64,000 bases of DNA from positions 76,160,436-76,224,435 of the forward strand of contig OW388291.1 of the NCBI GenBank assembly GCA_936450465.1. The letters run 5' to 3'. Made by a program: the position numbers and the translations under genes. Of this stretch, positions 24,315 through 36,484 are shown one piece after another. Within the stretch, counting starts at the first letter, position 1, and each line of letters starts with the position of its first letter. The notes under the pieces are model-generated. The model worked only from the letters and a program-made list of their open reading frames with translations. It had not been told where the DNA came from and ran no database searches. Source of the DNA: Gibbula magus (Eukaryota; Mollusca; Gastropoda; Trochida; Trochidae).

Positions 24315-25944
24315 TCCCTATAACCAAATTCTAAAATTAGTCAACTTGCTATTTCCCTTAAATTCACCCCAATGCGTGTGTGTGTAAATGATCAAACAAT
24401 GTATATTTACAGAAGAGTTTAAATGAGTGTGTCTCTTATCCTGACCGACACAGCCAAGTTCTACATCTGTCATAGTTTCAGGAAATGCTGTTTCATTCAA
24501 ATGAAATTAGCAAAGGTTGAAATTGGATATGGTATCAATTGATAGAATAAATTTAATATATGAAATATAACAGTAACGACGAATTCGGAATTTAGATAAC
24601 AGAGGAAAATTACTTTAACTTTAAAACTTTATGTATCTTATAAATGCTATCACATTTAATTATCACTGAAGTCGCACATTTGTGTATCTCAGTTATCCTT
24701 TAGTGCATCTGTCTTGGTCATAAAATCTAAATTGGAGAAGTACTTTAGTCTATAAAATCTATCATAAGAAATGAAGAAGCTTTAAAAATTAAATATAAAT
24801 TAAAGTACCAACAACCCATGTCTGAAGAACATTATCGTTGATCTTTAACGATACGTCTGTTAATAATAAGAATACTTATTGATTTAAAAGATAGATGTAA
24901 TGACATATGGTCACATTCGGATTCATTAAAATGGGATGTCAATTTGACAATTGCCCGATTTTAAATTTCTTAAATCGGCCCATAAATAACTTATATACGG
25001 CTTTTTTTAAAAAAAACCTAATTTATATAGCCCCGGCGACAAGAATGAATATCTGCGGAACCGTGGTCCCTGAATCGATGACTCCTGTGACGCCACTGGA
25101 GTAATTTCAATATTGGCGGTAATCATTATTCAAAGTAATTTCGCAACATTTTGATTGTTAATTTCACAAACAAATCTTCAATAAAACAACTTAAATTTTC
25201 CAAATACCGAATGTTTAGATATCCAACTAGGTAATTCCGCAGATGACAATTACATAATTATTGTATAAACATGTGTTTTTGGCGATTTAACACACCTCAT
25301 GAATGAAGCTAAAAAAAAGAACTTGATTGTACTTATTCTGAATGAAGAGAACCTGATAAGCTTATCTTTGACATGAACATTTATACAATTTACAAAATAT
25401 AAACGGCAACACGTGAAAAGAAATATGCTCGACCATTTAGATCCTTTGTCTTTTGTACCTCCTTATTATTCGTGGTTAATTCTATTCTTTTTATTCCTTC
25501 GAAAGGACAAACACTGAAGCAGTGATTTGGCTTTCGAAATACTTCATTCTCCTAAAATGATTTTTCTTTTCATTTGGTTTCAACTCCTTTACATTTTTTC
25601 CTGGCAATCAATAAGAGGATTGTTTGTGGAAAAGTAAAATCACACCAGGGACCGCACTTTTCACTACAAATTACAGAGATGAATTTGTTTTCTCAGATGA
25701 TATAGCATTTCATCATTAACCGTCTGAAATAATAGATAACGAACCTATTTTAAATTACTTCTTTGTAACAAGTGATGTTCATCTCTGTCTCCTTTGCAAG
25801 AAATAAACTGACTGAAGATTAAACTCTTATTTACTTCTGTAATTTCACTTTGTTCAAAACCTCATTTGATTTCAAACATATGATTATAATTACCACAATA
25901 TATTTTCAATTTTCTTAGCTACTTCAATGGTTAACAGTCTTCAG

Positions 25945-25993
25945 TATAACTAAAACGTTATGGCGATAACGTTTCCATAACGTTTTAGTTATA
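25945..25993. repeat. 49 bp perfect hairpin, unit 4
   Basis: Unchanged arms and loop even though the unit as a whole is the most diverged. Confidence 0.85.
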
Positions 25994-26092
25994 TGACTCG
26001 TCTTTATTACTGCAATAATTTCATACAAGATTGCATTCTATTGTTTATTTATAGACTTTCGCAAGGCTTTCGATTGTGTCAACAGGAAACTG

Positions 26093-27557
26093 TTGTGGTT
26101 TATGTTATTGAAGAAAGGAATCCATGGAAAACTCTTTAACATCTTAATGGACATTTATTCAAAAGTAAAATCAGCGGTGAAAATTTCTAATTCTTCTATT
26201 ACTGACTATTTTAACACCGACACTGGAGTGAGACAGGGCTGTCACCTCAGCCCGATCCTATTTTCTCTTTACATTATTGAACTGGAGCAAATGATAAAAG
26301 ATTCTGATCTGAGAGGAATATTCGTTGGACAAGAGTTTCTAGACATTTTGCTGCTTTTCTTTGCTGACGATCTATGTATTTTCGATGACACTGTAATAGA
26401 AATGCAACGTAAAATCGATGTTCTACAGAAGTTCTGTATGAAATGGGGACTTGAAGTTAATTTAGAGAAAACAGAAATGATAGTCTTCAGAAATGGTGGC
26501 ATCGTGAAAGGATCCGAAAAGTGGAAATATGGTGAAATCGATATAAGGATTACTACTCATTATAATTATCTAGGTCTGATGTTTTCGTCCAAACTATCTT
26601 GGAGTAAAGGTGTAGATGTTCTAACAGCCAAAGCAAGGAAAGCACTTTTCAGTATTAAAACACTACAGAGCCAATTGAAGAATTTATCACCAAATATCTT
26701 GTTCAAAATTTTCGACGTTCAGATTAAGCCTATCATTTTATATGGAGCCGAAATATGGGTACATCAAAGAAGACATATTATTGAAAAATTCCATGCCAGT
26801 TTCTGTAAATTCATCCTCTCGTCTGGAAATCATGTTTCGAACTCAGCAGCTCTTGGCGACTGTGGACGATATGGATTGTACATTGACTATCAAACAAAGT
26901 GCATCAAATACTGGTGTAAATTGTTACATATGCCGATGAACAGATATCCAAAACAAGTCTATTCTATGATGTTTAAAGTTGATGCTAGTAACCGAAGAAC
27001 GTGGGCCATTGATGTAAGAGAACTTTTGTTCAAGTATGGCTATGGATTCGTTTGGATGTCCCAAGATGTTGGAGATATTAGTAAATTTATCAATTCCTTT
27101 AGAACAAGGCTTAAGGGATTGTAACCTGAAAGAATGGAGAGATGACATATCAACATCAAAGAAAATGACATACTACAAAGATTTTAAATCCATTTTTATT
27201 CCAGAATTGTATCTTTCGACAATTAAGTATAAAGATCTGAGAAGGCTATTGTTCCAGCTACGCTTATCTGAACTACCTTTAAGAGTTAACACTGGAAGAT
27301 GGGAAGGTTTATTACACGAAGAAAGAATATGTCAAGTATGTCAGTTGCAGCTCATCGAAAACGAATACCATTTTCTCCTTATATGCCCGGTGTACACAGA
27401 ATTAAGATTGAAATATATCCCACCTTATTATCATACAAATGCTACTGTCCAGAAATACTTAAATTTGCTTAGTTCACCTTCATCATCTTTATTATATAAC
27501 TGTGCAATGCTGGTTAAACAAACTCTTTTACAGCGTAAAATACATCTTGAAATGTAA
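26093..27557 (+). pseudogene. LINE reverse transcriptase, frameshifted (unit 4)
   Basis: Matches the ORFs of units 2 and 3 until a one-base insertion. TTAAGGATTG in the other units reads TTAAGGGATTG here (GGG at 27115-27117), giving a stop at 27122-27124. The remainder is open in the next frame to 27557. One further protein difference is visible upstream (FCMKWG in place of FCVKWG). The FADD motif is unaffected. Confidence 0.85.
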
Positions 27558-28079
27558 ATCCATATGCCATGTAAAAAAATTGAATCACCTAGTTTAAAAA
27601 AAAAGCTATCCTAAAATGATCTATAACTTTACGGAAGATTTGCTCTTTTTTTTCCAACAATATATACTTCCTTTCAAAAGTTTAGATTATCTGGTGTTAT
27701 TGTGGCCACTCACTTTACTCAACTGTTCCAAACTCAATACACTTCTAGTCTCTTATTATGTTAGAACAAATATTATGTTGAAAAGAACCTTAAATTTTCG
27801 TTAAACAATACAAGGTATCCTAGTGGGTATAGCTGAAAATTCAAATACTTATTATCAAAAACATTTTGATAAGGTCGATTGTAATTAAGGGGTGTAAATC
27901 TTCAGCGCGCATATGCGATGTAGAATTTGATATTATTAGATCTTTAAGGCGTATTCCCCTCGAAAGATGAATGGCGACGAATTGTAAATACATCTGTACA
28001 TAGTTACGAGGAACATTCATGGATTATGAGAACATCCTTTAATGCAAATATGTGTCTATACCAACGTGTTCACAACAAA

Positions 28080-30154
28080 CGAACCTATCATATTCTCTGG
28101 CAATTACAATATCTACATCCTGACTTTAAATCTGCCCTTTGAGTTTGCATACAAATTTCATCTACAGAGTGCAAACTTTGCCATAAACAGACGTTCGACT
28201 ATGATACTCATTTATTGTTACATTGTGAACATGTTAACTGTGACAGAAATAATTTCTTTTCCGTTTATGATAGATTTTCTTGAAGTGGAAACGTATGTTG
28301 CATTTGAACTACAAGATGAAACAGACATGTTAGCTTTCCTTCTCGGGAGCATAACTGATTTTAACCGATATATTGAACACGAAACTTGGGAAACCATTGT
28401 TCTCAACTTTTCACTATATGTTTTCAAAACTAGATGAGCGTTTGCGGGACACCGCAAAAGCAGAGCAGCTCCGAAACTTTGGGTCTCGCCTTTCCCTGTT
28501 CCGACTTCTCCTCAGCATAAATAAAATGGGAATTTTTTTGGACAAAAATTTGTTCATTATTCAAGTTATTCTAATAAGTTGAATCATCACTGGGGCCACA
28601 TTTCACAAGTTTGTACTTAAAACCTATTTCTGATTTCAAAATTGGATCAAAGGATTAACATGGCCTTAAACAATATCTCATGACCTTGACCTTTGACCTT
28701 CAAGGTCAGACCATCAGTGATTACTTTTCATTGTGTATAACAATCATGCAATGACTCAAAGTGTTCATTGTTAACATAAGGCATATTCACAATAGTATGC
28801 TTAAGTTGTGACCTTGCTGTGACCTTGACCTTTGACAGATTTTAGCGAAAACGTTTTCAAATCTTGGTCTTTCTCCATAGTTAATATATACCAAGTAAGA
28901 GCCTGACAGCACAAAAATGTTTAAAGTTATCATGTTAACAAGGATTATTGTAGTGATTTCAGAACTCATGACCTTGACTTTTGACCTTGACAGTGAACAT
29001 GTCAAAATCATTTACCAGATTTATAAGAAAGAAGCTATGTATATGAGTTGTTAATACCTTCTTTGAAAAAAGTTATTTAGAGATTTCAGACCTGGTCACC
29101 ATAACCATATCTCGTGACCTTGACCTTTGATCTTCAAGGTCACACAGTCAATGATCACTTTTCATTGTGTATAACAATCATGAAATGATTCAAAGTGTTA
29201 ATAGTTAAAATAAGGCTATTCGCAACTGCATGCTTAAGGTGTGACCTTGCTGTGACCTTGACCTTGGACAGATTTTTAGCGAAAACCTTTTCAAATCTCA
29301 GTCTTTCTCCATAGTTGATTTATACCAAGTTAGGGCCTGATAGCACAGAAGTTGTTGAAGTTATCGTGTTTAAAAGGATTTTTGTAGTGAAGAAAGAAAG
29401 CTATATATATGATGTGTTGATACCATCATTGAAACAAATTATTTAGTGTTTTCAGAACTGGTGACCTTGACCCTATTTCGTGACCTTGACCTTTAAAATT
29501 CAAGGTCACACTATCAATGATCACTGTTCATTGTGTATCAAAATCATGTAATGATTCAAAGTGTTAATAGTTGAAATAAGACATTTTCGCAAAAGCATGC
29601 TTAAGTTGTAAGGCCAAGATTTGAAAAGGTTTTCGCTTTCTCCATAGTTGATATACACCAAATAAGAGCCTGATATCACAAATATTTTTCAAGTTATCGT
29701 GTTTACAAGGATTTTTTTTAGCGATTTCAGAACTCATGACCTTGACCTTTGACCTTGAATGTGAACACGTCAAAAAAATTCCCCAGGGGCATAAGTAAGA
29801 AGTTAAGTATATGAGTTCTCAAAACCTTCTAGGAAAAAAGTTATAGCGAATACAAAACGCGGCGGCGGCGGCGACGGAAACTGCACAAAAACTGATAGCA
29901 GCTCCGACTTAGTCGGAGCTGCTAATAAGACGCCACCTGTTACAATATTACACTTAATGGTTAATATATTGTATATATTAACTATAATTGTTTTTTACAG
30001 CTGGCATATACATGTTTTAAATGTTGAGTGTCCACTAACGGCTACTTTTCTCTAACACTTTTGTAAATATGTGTATGTACTCCAATTTGTAAATCGTACA
30101 TTTTCACCTTTGTGTATAATCTTCGATCTTCGGTGTAAACTGGAGGAAATAAAG

Positions 30155-30237
<83 letters not shown>
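28080..30237 (+). mobile_element. LINE 3' end, unit 4, split by a nested element
   Basis: The zinc-finger-like LINE tail of the other units is split here. Its left part ends at TTTTCAAAA (28433) and its right part resumes TAAGACGCCACCTG (about 29927). It ends in a tract of about 40 TC dinucleotides (30157-30237), where the other units have seven. Confidence 0.6.
28434..29926. mobile_element. Nested non-autonomous element rich in TGACCTTGA
   Basis: The insertion is defined exactly by comparison with units 1-3. AGCAGCTCCGA at 28464-28474 is repeated inverted as TCGGAGCTGCT at 29913-29923. The interior has three diverged tandem copies of a block starting TGACCTTGACCTTTGA near 28681, 29117 and 29480, each followed by TTCATTGTGTAT. 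CGGCGGCGGCGGCGACGG lies near the right end. There is no open frame of note. The class is unknown; it resembles widespread molluscan repeats that combine short inverted ends with internal tandem repeats. Confidence 0.7.
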
Positions 30238-30239
<2 letters not shown>

Positions 30240-31359
30240 GTGATATATAATTTTTAGAGTGATATTATGATATCTTTATATTCGGTTCAGAGGATGACTG
30301 CCAAGACAACGTCCAGAAGCACACCATTTATCGGCACGTGTCTCCCTGGAGCACACGTGGCACTGGTTCATTTAATTATTTCCAGTTGCTGAAGAGTCTG
30401 TACAAAATATTCTAGCTTTCTAGGCCTTTTCGTTCTGGAGAAGAAGTTGCAAATAAGTTTTTAGGTAATGACATATTATGAGGCCCTAAATTGGGCCCTC
30501 AAATTTATCAAATCTACAATTAATTATACACATTAGCCAAGGAGCCTGTACACAACATTTCAGTTGTATAGGCCTTTTCTTTCGGGGAAAGAAGATGAAC
30601 ATATTGTTTGGGTCATAGCCTGTGAGGCCCTTATTTCGTCACCAAATCTACAATGTATAATCCCCGTTAAATAGGCTCAATAGTTTGTACACAACATTTC
30701 GAGCGTAACTGTTGAAGAATACATGAAGAAATACTTCCAATCCTTGACATCAGGTGGATAATTCGGATTGGTTCTCTAGAAAAAGCAAATTCTTTGTGGA
30801 CTGAACTTTAACTGATACACCTTCGGTTTCAATTTTAAATGTACTAACTATCAATTCAGTATAACATGTCTCTGATTTTCAAACACGGCATGTTATTCTC
30901 CTGAATGACTGATATGCAACTACTCTATTTCAACTTTGTCCCAGTCTAAATCAGATATAATATCTTCAATTCATTTCAGTACTGTAAGAGCGAGTTTGAT
31001 ATCATCGACATGTCATATCACTCAAGGCAGAATGAAACATTTCTTCATTCAGCCGAAATATTTTAAAGTTACAAACGACATGTTGATTCCAAGAATCGGA
31101 TTGATTGATTAATAATAATAACAGTTCAGAATATACTTTTCATGAAAATATTAAGAAACGTGAGAAAATGTGCAACTCTCAACGATAAACAAGGTGATGT
31201 GAATTACGACTAAATGCCACTTTCAAGAGTGCTTCACTGTTATCATGGCTGATATTTCACTCATAACTTACTGCATGTAGAGCAGTTCACTGTAGAGTAG
31301 AGTTGTCGAGATTCTGGTTGGAAAAGAATCCCAGACCTCGTGATCCGAATTAACATTAA

Positions 31360-31715
31360 AGGGGCAGTAGCACGTTTTTTGGTTGAAATAAGTCGATGAA
31401 ATGTATTTGAAAAATAATGTCACCAATAGTAAAACACCCTTCTCTCTTCGGAAAATCAAGTTACAAAATGAGCGTGCAGGGTTCCGTAAATCCATTGAAA
31501 AAGCCATTTTTGTCATTCGAAATAATAAAACGTGTTCACAATAAAATGGCCGCCATGCAAGTTTTGCTTTATAAGCAAAACCGTATTACCACTACAGATA
31601 ATGGGTTTGGGTAAGAAGATGTTTTACCCTCTAAAGTAAATATAAATGACATAAACTATCATTATAAATGGGAAATTTGAAAAAATAAAATTTGCAAAAA
31701 CGTGCTACTGCCCCG
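31360..31715. mobile_element. TTAA-flanked MITE, unit 4
   Basis: A diverged copy. The last base of the right terminus is G (CTGCCCCG) although TTAA follows, and several internal changes are visible near 31500-31570. Confidence 0.7.
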
Positions 31716-31826
31716 TTAAAAACAAATTACACGATTAGAAACCCTATAGCAAATATCATTTGTCCATTCCTCAACTGATAAATCCTTTACTACAAATGAC
31801 AAGTTCGAATTACTGAACAGTCATAT

Positions 31827-31941
31827 CCAGGGCCCATATTTTCGAAGCTGTCTTAGTGCTAAGATAGTCTTAAGTCAATGTTAATGTATGGCACTTACGA
31901 CAATCTTAACGCTAAGAGAGCTTCGTAAATATGGGTCCTGG
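31827..31941. mobile_element. Foldback MITE, unit 4
   Basis: Differs from the other copies mainly in the right arm (CTTCGTAAATATGGGTCCTGG-like end), which makes its outer stem slightly different. Confidence 0.6.
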
Positions 31942-33070
31942 TCCCTATACCCAAATTCTAACATGAGGTACCGAGACTGTCAAACGCGAACTTTTGTTTT
32001 TACGCTGTTAGTATCAAGGTCTAAGATAATGCTTGAATTGCTGAAGCGGTGCTTTTCACTTATACACTCTTTATAAATTAAAATGTATAAAATAAAATTA
32101 TTCAACTTGCTATTTCCTTTAAATTCACTCCAATGCGTGTGTGTGTGTAAATGATCAAACAATGTATATTAACATAAGAGTTTAAAATGTGTGTGTCTAT
32201 TATCCTGACCGACACAGCCAAGTTCTACATCTACCATAGTTTATTATTGTTTCAGGAAATGCTGTTTCATTCAAATGAAATTAGCAAAGGTTGAAATTGG
32301 ATATGGTATCAATTGATAGAATAAATTTAATATATGAAATATAACAGTAACGAAGAATTCGGAATTTAGATAACAGAGGAAAATTACTTTAACTTTAAAA
32401 CTTTATGTATCTTATAAATGCTATCACATTTAATTATCACTGAAGTCGCACATTTGTGTATCTCAGTTATCCTTTAGTGCATCTGTCCTGGTCATAAAAT
32501 CTAAATTGGAGAAGTACTTTAGTCTATAAAATCTATCATAAGAAATGAAGAAGCTTTAAAAATTAAATATAAATTAAAGTACCAATAACCCATGTCTGAA
32601 GAACATTATCGTTGATCTTTAACGATACGTCTGTTAATAATAAGAATACTTATTGATTTAAAAGATAGATGTAATGACATATGGTCACATTCGGATTCAT
32701 TAAAATGGGATGTCAATTTGACAATTGCCCGATTTTAAATTTCTTAAATCGGCCCATAAATAACTTATATACGGCTTTTTAAAAAAAACTAATTTATATA
32801 GCCCCGGCGACAAGAATGAATATCTGCGGGACCGTGGTCCCTGAATCGATGACTCCTGTGACGTCACTGGAGTAATTTCAATATTGGCGATAATCATTAT
32901 TCAAAGTAATTTCGCAACATTTTGATTGTTAATTACACAAACAAATCTTCAATAAAACAACTTAAATTTTCCACATATCGAATGTTTAGATATCCAACTA
33001 GGTAATTCCGCAGATGACAATTACATAATTATTGTATAAACATGTGTTTTTGGCGATTTAACACACCTCA

Positions 33071-33370
33071 TAAATTTATCTAGCGGTATTGATAATCATC
33101 ATTAATTAATTATTGAGGCGTCACGAACGCCAGCTGTCTGGCGGGCCTCGTTTGTTTTAATCACAGTCACGCCTCAATGATTTCTCAAAGTGTTCGCCGT
33201 GCTAATTGTGGCATTGTTAAAATGGGTAAATTAAAATCGTCTTAATGATCAATTGCAAGTGTATATTGTCTCGATTTTATGCTCAATTGATTCTGGTATA
33301 TAATGTCCGTAGAGGTAATAATCTGAAAAATGCATTACACGTGAACTTTGACACTAACTTGTGTGATCAT
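33071..33370 (+). repeat. Dispersed repeat at right edge of the array
   Basis: This stretch matches the end of intron 2 of gene D (about 59060-59230). Shared blocks are TTAAAATGGGTAAATTAAAA, TCAATTGCAAGTG and GATTTTATGCTCAATTGATT. It also contains ATTGAGGCGT and ACGCCTCAAT as a short inverted pair. The array therefore ends inside a repeat that also occurs in the gene D intron. Confidence 0.55.
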
Positions 33371-35036
33371 GTTCAGTACTAGACACCCCGTGAGACGTTA
33401 TAAACGTGCATCATGTATGTGTTGAATTAATTCATTGTAGGATTCAGAAACGAATATTAATATTTTCAAAGTTCAAGAGACAAGCTGAATACCAAGCAGA
33501 GATGACAGGAAGATAAACCGATCACACGTTAACAAGAAAATGATAACGGAACAAGACAATGATAACGAAAAGTACAAACACAAGTCAGTAACAATAGATT
33601 GTGACATTAAATAGTATATCACACACAAAAAAACCACAAATAGTAAAGTCACAAAATAATGTGAAGTTTTAACAAAGGCAAACGACCATTTCTTCAAATG
33701 TAAGAAGTTGAACGTTATTTAAATTTAGCATAGGGTGATATCCTTATCCCAAATGTTATGTTGAGTGATTACGAATATGCTTTCATTCAGCCAAACATGG
33801 TTTCAGAATAGCAAGTATACTAGTATCAAGCCTAATGTCAGATTTCGAGATGTGTTAGTTGTTAGACACAGAACGTTCTGACAATCACCGTCTGTGAAGG
33901 ATATATCATGCCGACTCGTGTTACATTATATTATACCTTCCGATGAGCTATTGCGGTGACATCTGGGTAAACAATATATAATATGTTGACTCGATAATTA
34001 TACAATATGTTTAAAATGGAATCACACACTATTATACTCGAGCTCCTTTACTTTACTTTACTCAGTTTAATCTAATTGATACGTTAATTGGTCATATCCT
34101 ACATTGAGTTTTTATTCAGCTATATAAATATAATTTAGCTGTCTCTTGCATTGAGTGGTAAAACTTTCACTTGATGATGTTACAAATACACCTCTGTATT
34201 AACTTACAGTGTATAATGATATTGCATTTAAACCTAAGTATAAATCAAAGTTTGAAATCTCAAGTTCAATGTTCGCATTATATCTATCTTCCCACAAGAA
34301 GTCAGCTATTTTAAACTATTTTGCTTTCTCACCTTGCTTCACTCCGGGGGAGTCTGGATGCACCGACGCCATGATTGTCATTTCCTCCAGTTCCCATGCT
34401 CATTAGTTTTGAGTGCTCCAGATTAATGTGCTTTGAAGCTGATACATGTCCACGTCGGTCGAATTTCAACGTCATTCTCCCTCAAGGTCCCTACATCTAC
34501 CTTTTAGCTATACATAAGAGCTGCTGCGCTCTGTTTTGCCCGAGCATATGGCTGCCGCCTTAAGATTCCCGGTTTTCAGGTGAACTTGAAGTGCAGTGTT
34601 CATCTGTCTCCTTCCCCAAACTAACACTAAATTCAATACATGAAAAACCTATTTCAGAATGTAACTAATGTAATGAATGTAAATAAATGAAATATGGATA
34701 TGACCGGTTAACCAGTAGCACATCTAAAGATTTTTTAATTTGATGAATAAGCATTGATTGAGCCAATTAAACAAATATTACGAAGAAATGACCAGTATCC
34801 ATTAGAAAGCTTATGACGTACTAAAACATGAACAGATCCTTCAGATTTTTTGTCAATATTAACACTAACAGTAACATTTTCAACATGATCTTTTCTAAAT
34901 AACGTCGTCAAACCTGTACCTGAAATATTTGCACTGCAGTTTGATGGAACAAAATAAGGCCTTGTTATGTTTACGCATCTTTTTTTTCAAAGAAGATTTC
35001 AGAACACCGTATAAACAAGAATACATAGTCATCAAC
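33371..35036. other. Intergenic, no gene seen
   Basis: AT-rich sequence between the array and the next recognisable element. Open frames are short, have no recognisable domain and no splice-linked partners. A hydrophobic 74-codon frame on the minus strand (33473-33697) has no supporting feature. Confidence 0.5.
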
Positions 35037-35431
35037 ATCCCCCGCCAGAGCCAATAAATGGGAAAAAGGGCAATAATTGTGCATTACTCATTTTCATTCC
35101 ATCAAGGTATGTTTGCCCTCAAGCAACACACCAATTTTGGTTCTCCTATCTTAAATAGTTTCTGAGAGAAACTGTCGACTTTGGAGATACGATGAAAAAA
35201 CGCCAGAAATACGGAACAAGGGCAATAACTCTGGAAAAAATATTTGCACGCTTCTCATTTTCGAACTCCATCAAGGTATTCATGTCTTCAAGCAACACAT
35301 AAAATTTGGTAACCCTATCTTAAATGGTTTCTGAGAAAAGCTGTCCCCTTTATCTCGGACGGACGGACGGAAACACGGACGGACGGACGGAGCCCAAACC
35401 TATATCCCCCTTCCACTTCGTGGCGGGGGAT
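35037..35431. mobile_element. MITE-like element with CCCCCGCCA ends and GGAC repeats
   Basis: ATCCCCCGCCA at 35037-35047 is repeated inverted as TGGCGGGGGAT at 35421-35431. Inside are two related halves that share GGGCAATAA, TCCATCAAGGTAT and GGTTTCTGAGA, so the body is an internal duplication of about 180 bp. A GGAC/GGACGG tract near 35355 completes the pattern. There is no coding content. Confidence 0.65.
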
Positions 35432-35972
35432 AATAACCAGAGTATTTTATAAAATAGCATTGTTGTCTCTTTACAAATGTAACGATTCAATTCACACAAC
35501 ATTGAAATTAAGACTATTGATTTCCTACTTATGTAAGCGGTTCTTATCGTTATAAGAAATGTCAATGTAAGTAGATATCGCATCTACATGTACGCAAGAC
35601 ATATTTTAAGGTAAAGTAACTTCGGAAGAATTTTTTTCTCTCAAAATGGTGTACCATTTTGTGTCATGATTATCTAATTGGAGATCAGGCAGTTTCTTCT
35701 TTAAAAGATGTTTCACTTCCGACACCGGCCGGTGCGTATTACATGCCCTCCGCTTGTATTAGAGATCCGCTGCTTTTTAGAATATAGTGCACAGTATTTG
35801 AACTATTGAAGAATATGCCTTCCTCAGTCAGTCAGTTCGGCGTTATACAGCTGCATACTGAACATTGTTTCACCTACTTGTTTAAATCAGTGCAAATATC
35901 TTTGGCATGTCTTTGAAGCATCGTATCAACGCGAAAAGTTATAAGATCATTTTGCATTTTTTCATTATTAGA

Positions 35973-36470
35973 GTGAGTGAGTGAGTTTGGGTTAAACGCC
36001 ACTTATATTCACTTATATCACGTATTATACGTAGTATTATGGCAGGGAGACAGCCCGCAACGTCATGTGGCTATGCACTGCGCTGAAACCTGCGAGCAGC
36101 GGCTGAAACTAGCGAACCATGGGTGGTACTGTACTGAAATTCAGTGTAGCATTGCACCCAAACCTTACTACGGCCTAAAGCAGCCAGTAATGGAGACTGG
36201 CAAGAGTTATGCCTTGCATTGGAAAGTTGGTATTATGGCAGGGAGAAAGCCCGCAATGCCATGTGGCTATGCACTGCACGCGAGCAGCGGCTGGAACTAG
36301 CGAACCATGGGTGGTACTGTACTGAAATTCAGTGTAGCATTGCACCCAAACCTTACTCCGTGTAGAACAGTTCTCTACTGCAGACAAAGTTGCCGTGCCC
36401 CTGGCGGGATTCGAACCACTGACCTCTTGATCCGAAGCCGAACGCGCTAACCACCGCACTATCCCGCCCC
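35973..36470 (-). mobile_element. tRNA-derived SINE with (ACTC)n tail
   Basis: Minus-strand element with a tRNA-like head at 36470. The box A-like TAGTGCGGTGGTTAGCGCG and box B GGTTCGAATCC are spaced as in a polymerase III promoter. The body contains two diverged copies of a segment of about 190 bp (ATTATGGCAGGGAGA...CCCAAACCTTACT), and the 3' end is an (ACTC)n tail (36000-35973). The perfect 14-base duplication TTTTCATTATTAGA lies at 35959-35972 and 36471-36484. This is a recently inserted SINE. Confidence 0.85.
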
Positions 36471-36484
36471 TTTTCATTATTAGA

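Larger units (their letters stand above)
19221..25297 (+). repeat. Tandem array unit 3 (6077 bp)
   Basis: Full-form unit, seven bases longer than unit 2. Most of the surplus comes from single-base insertions clustered at about 22500-22860 (for example in CACGTGGTCCCCC and CTTTCCTAGG). That cluster is where raw-read or assembly error, or local mutation, should be considered. Confidence 0.9.
25298..33070 (+). repeat. Tandem array unit 4 (7.77 kb, diverged)
   Basis: Last unit. Its first part matches unit 3 closely, but from about 27800 onward many substitutions appear. It also carries a nested 1.5 kb element (about 28434-29926), an 81 bp (TC)n tract and an added stretch of over 100 bp near 31960-32095. 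Beyond 33070 the sequence continues CTCATAAATTTATCTAGCGG, the same continuation as at 54320 in gene D. This is therefore the true right end of the duplicated segment, not a truncated fifth unit. Confidence 0.85.

Noticed and set aside
33473..33697. Small membrane protein on the minus strand
   Set aside because: Hydrophobic only because the DNA is T-rich; no homologue, exon partner or promoter is apparent.
36410..36470. Functional tRNA gene on the minus strand
   Set aside because: The box A/B head is joined to a repeated body, an (ACTC)n tail and a target duplication, so it is a SINE.
36175..36477. A 100-codon minus-strand protein
   Set aside because: It lies entirely within the SINE, and a fragment of the same SINE at 44807-45079 gives a similar chance frame.
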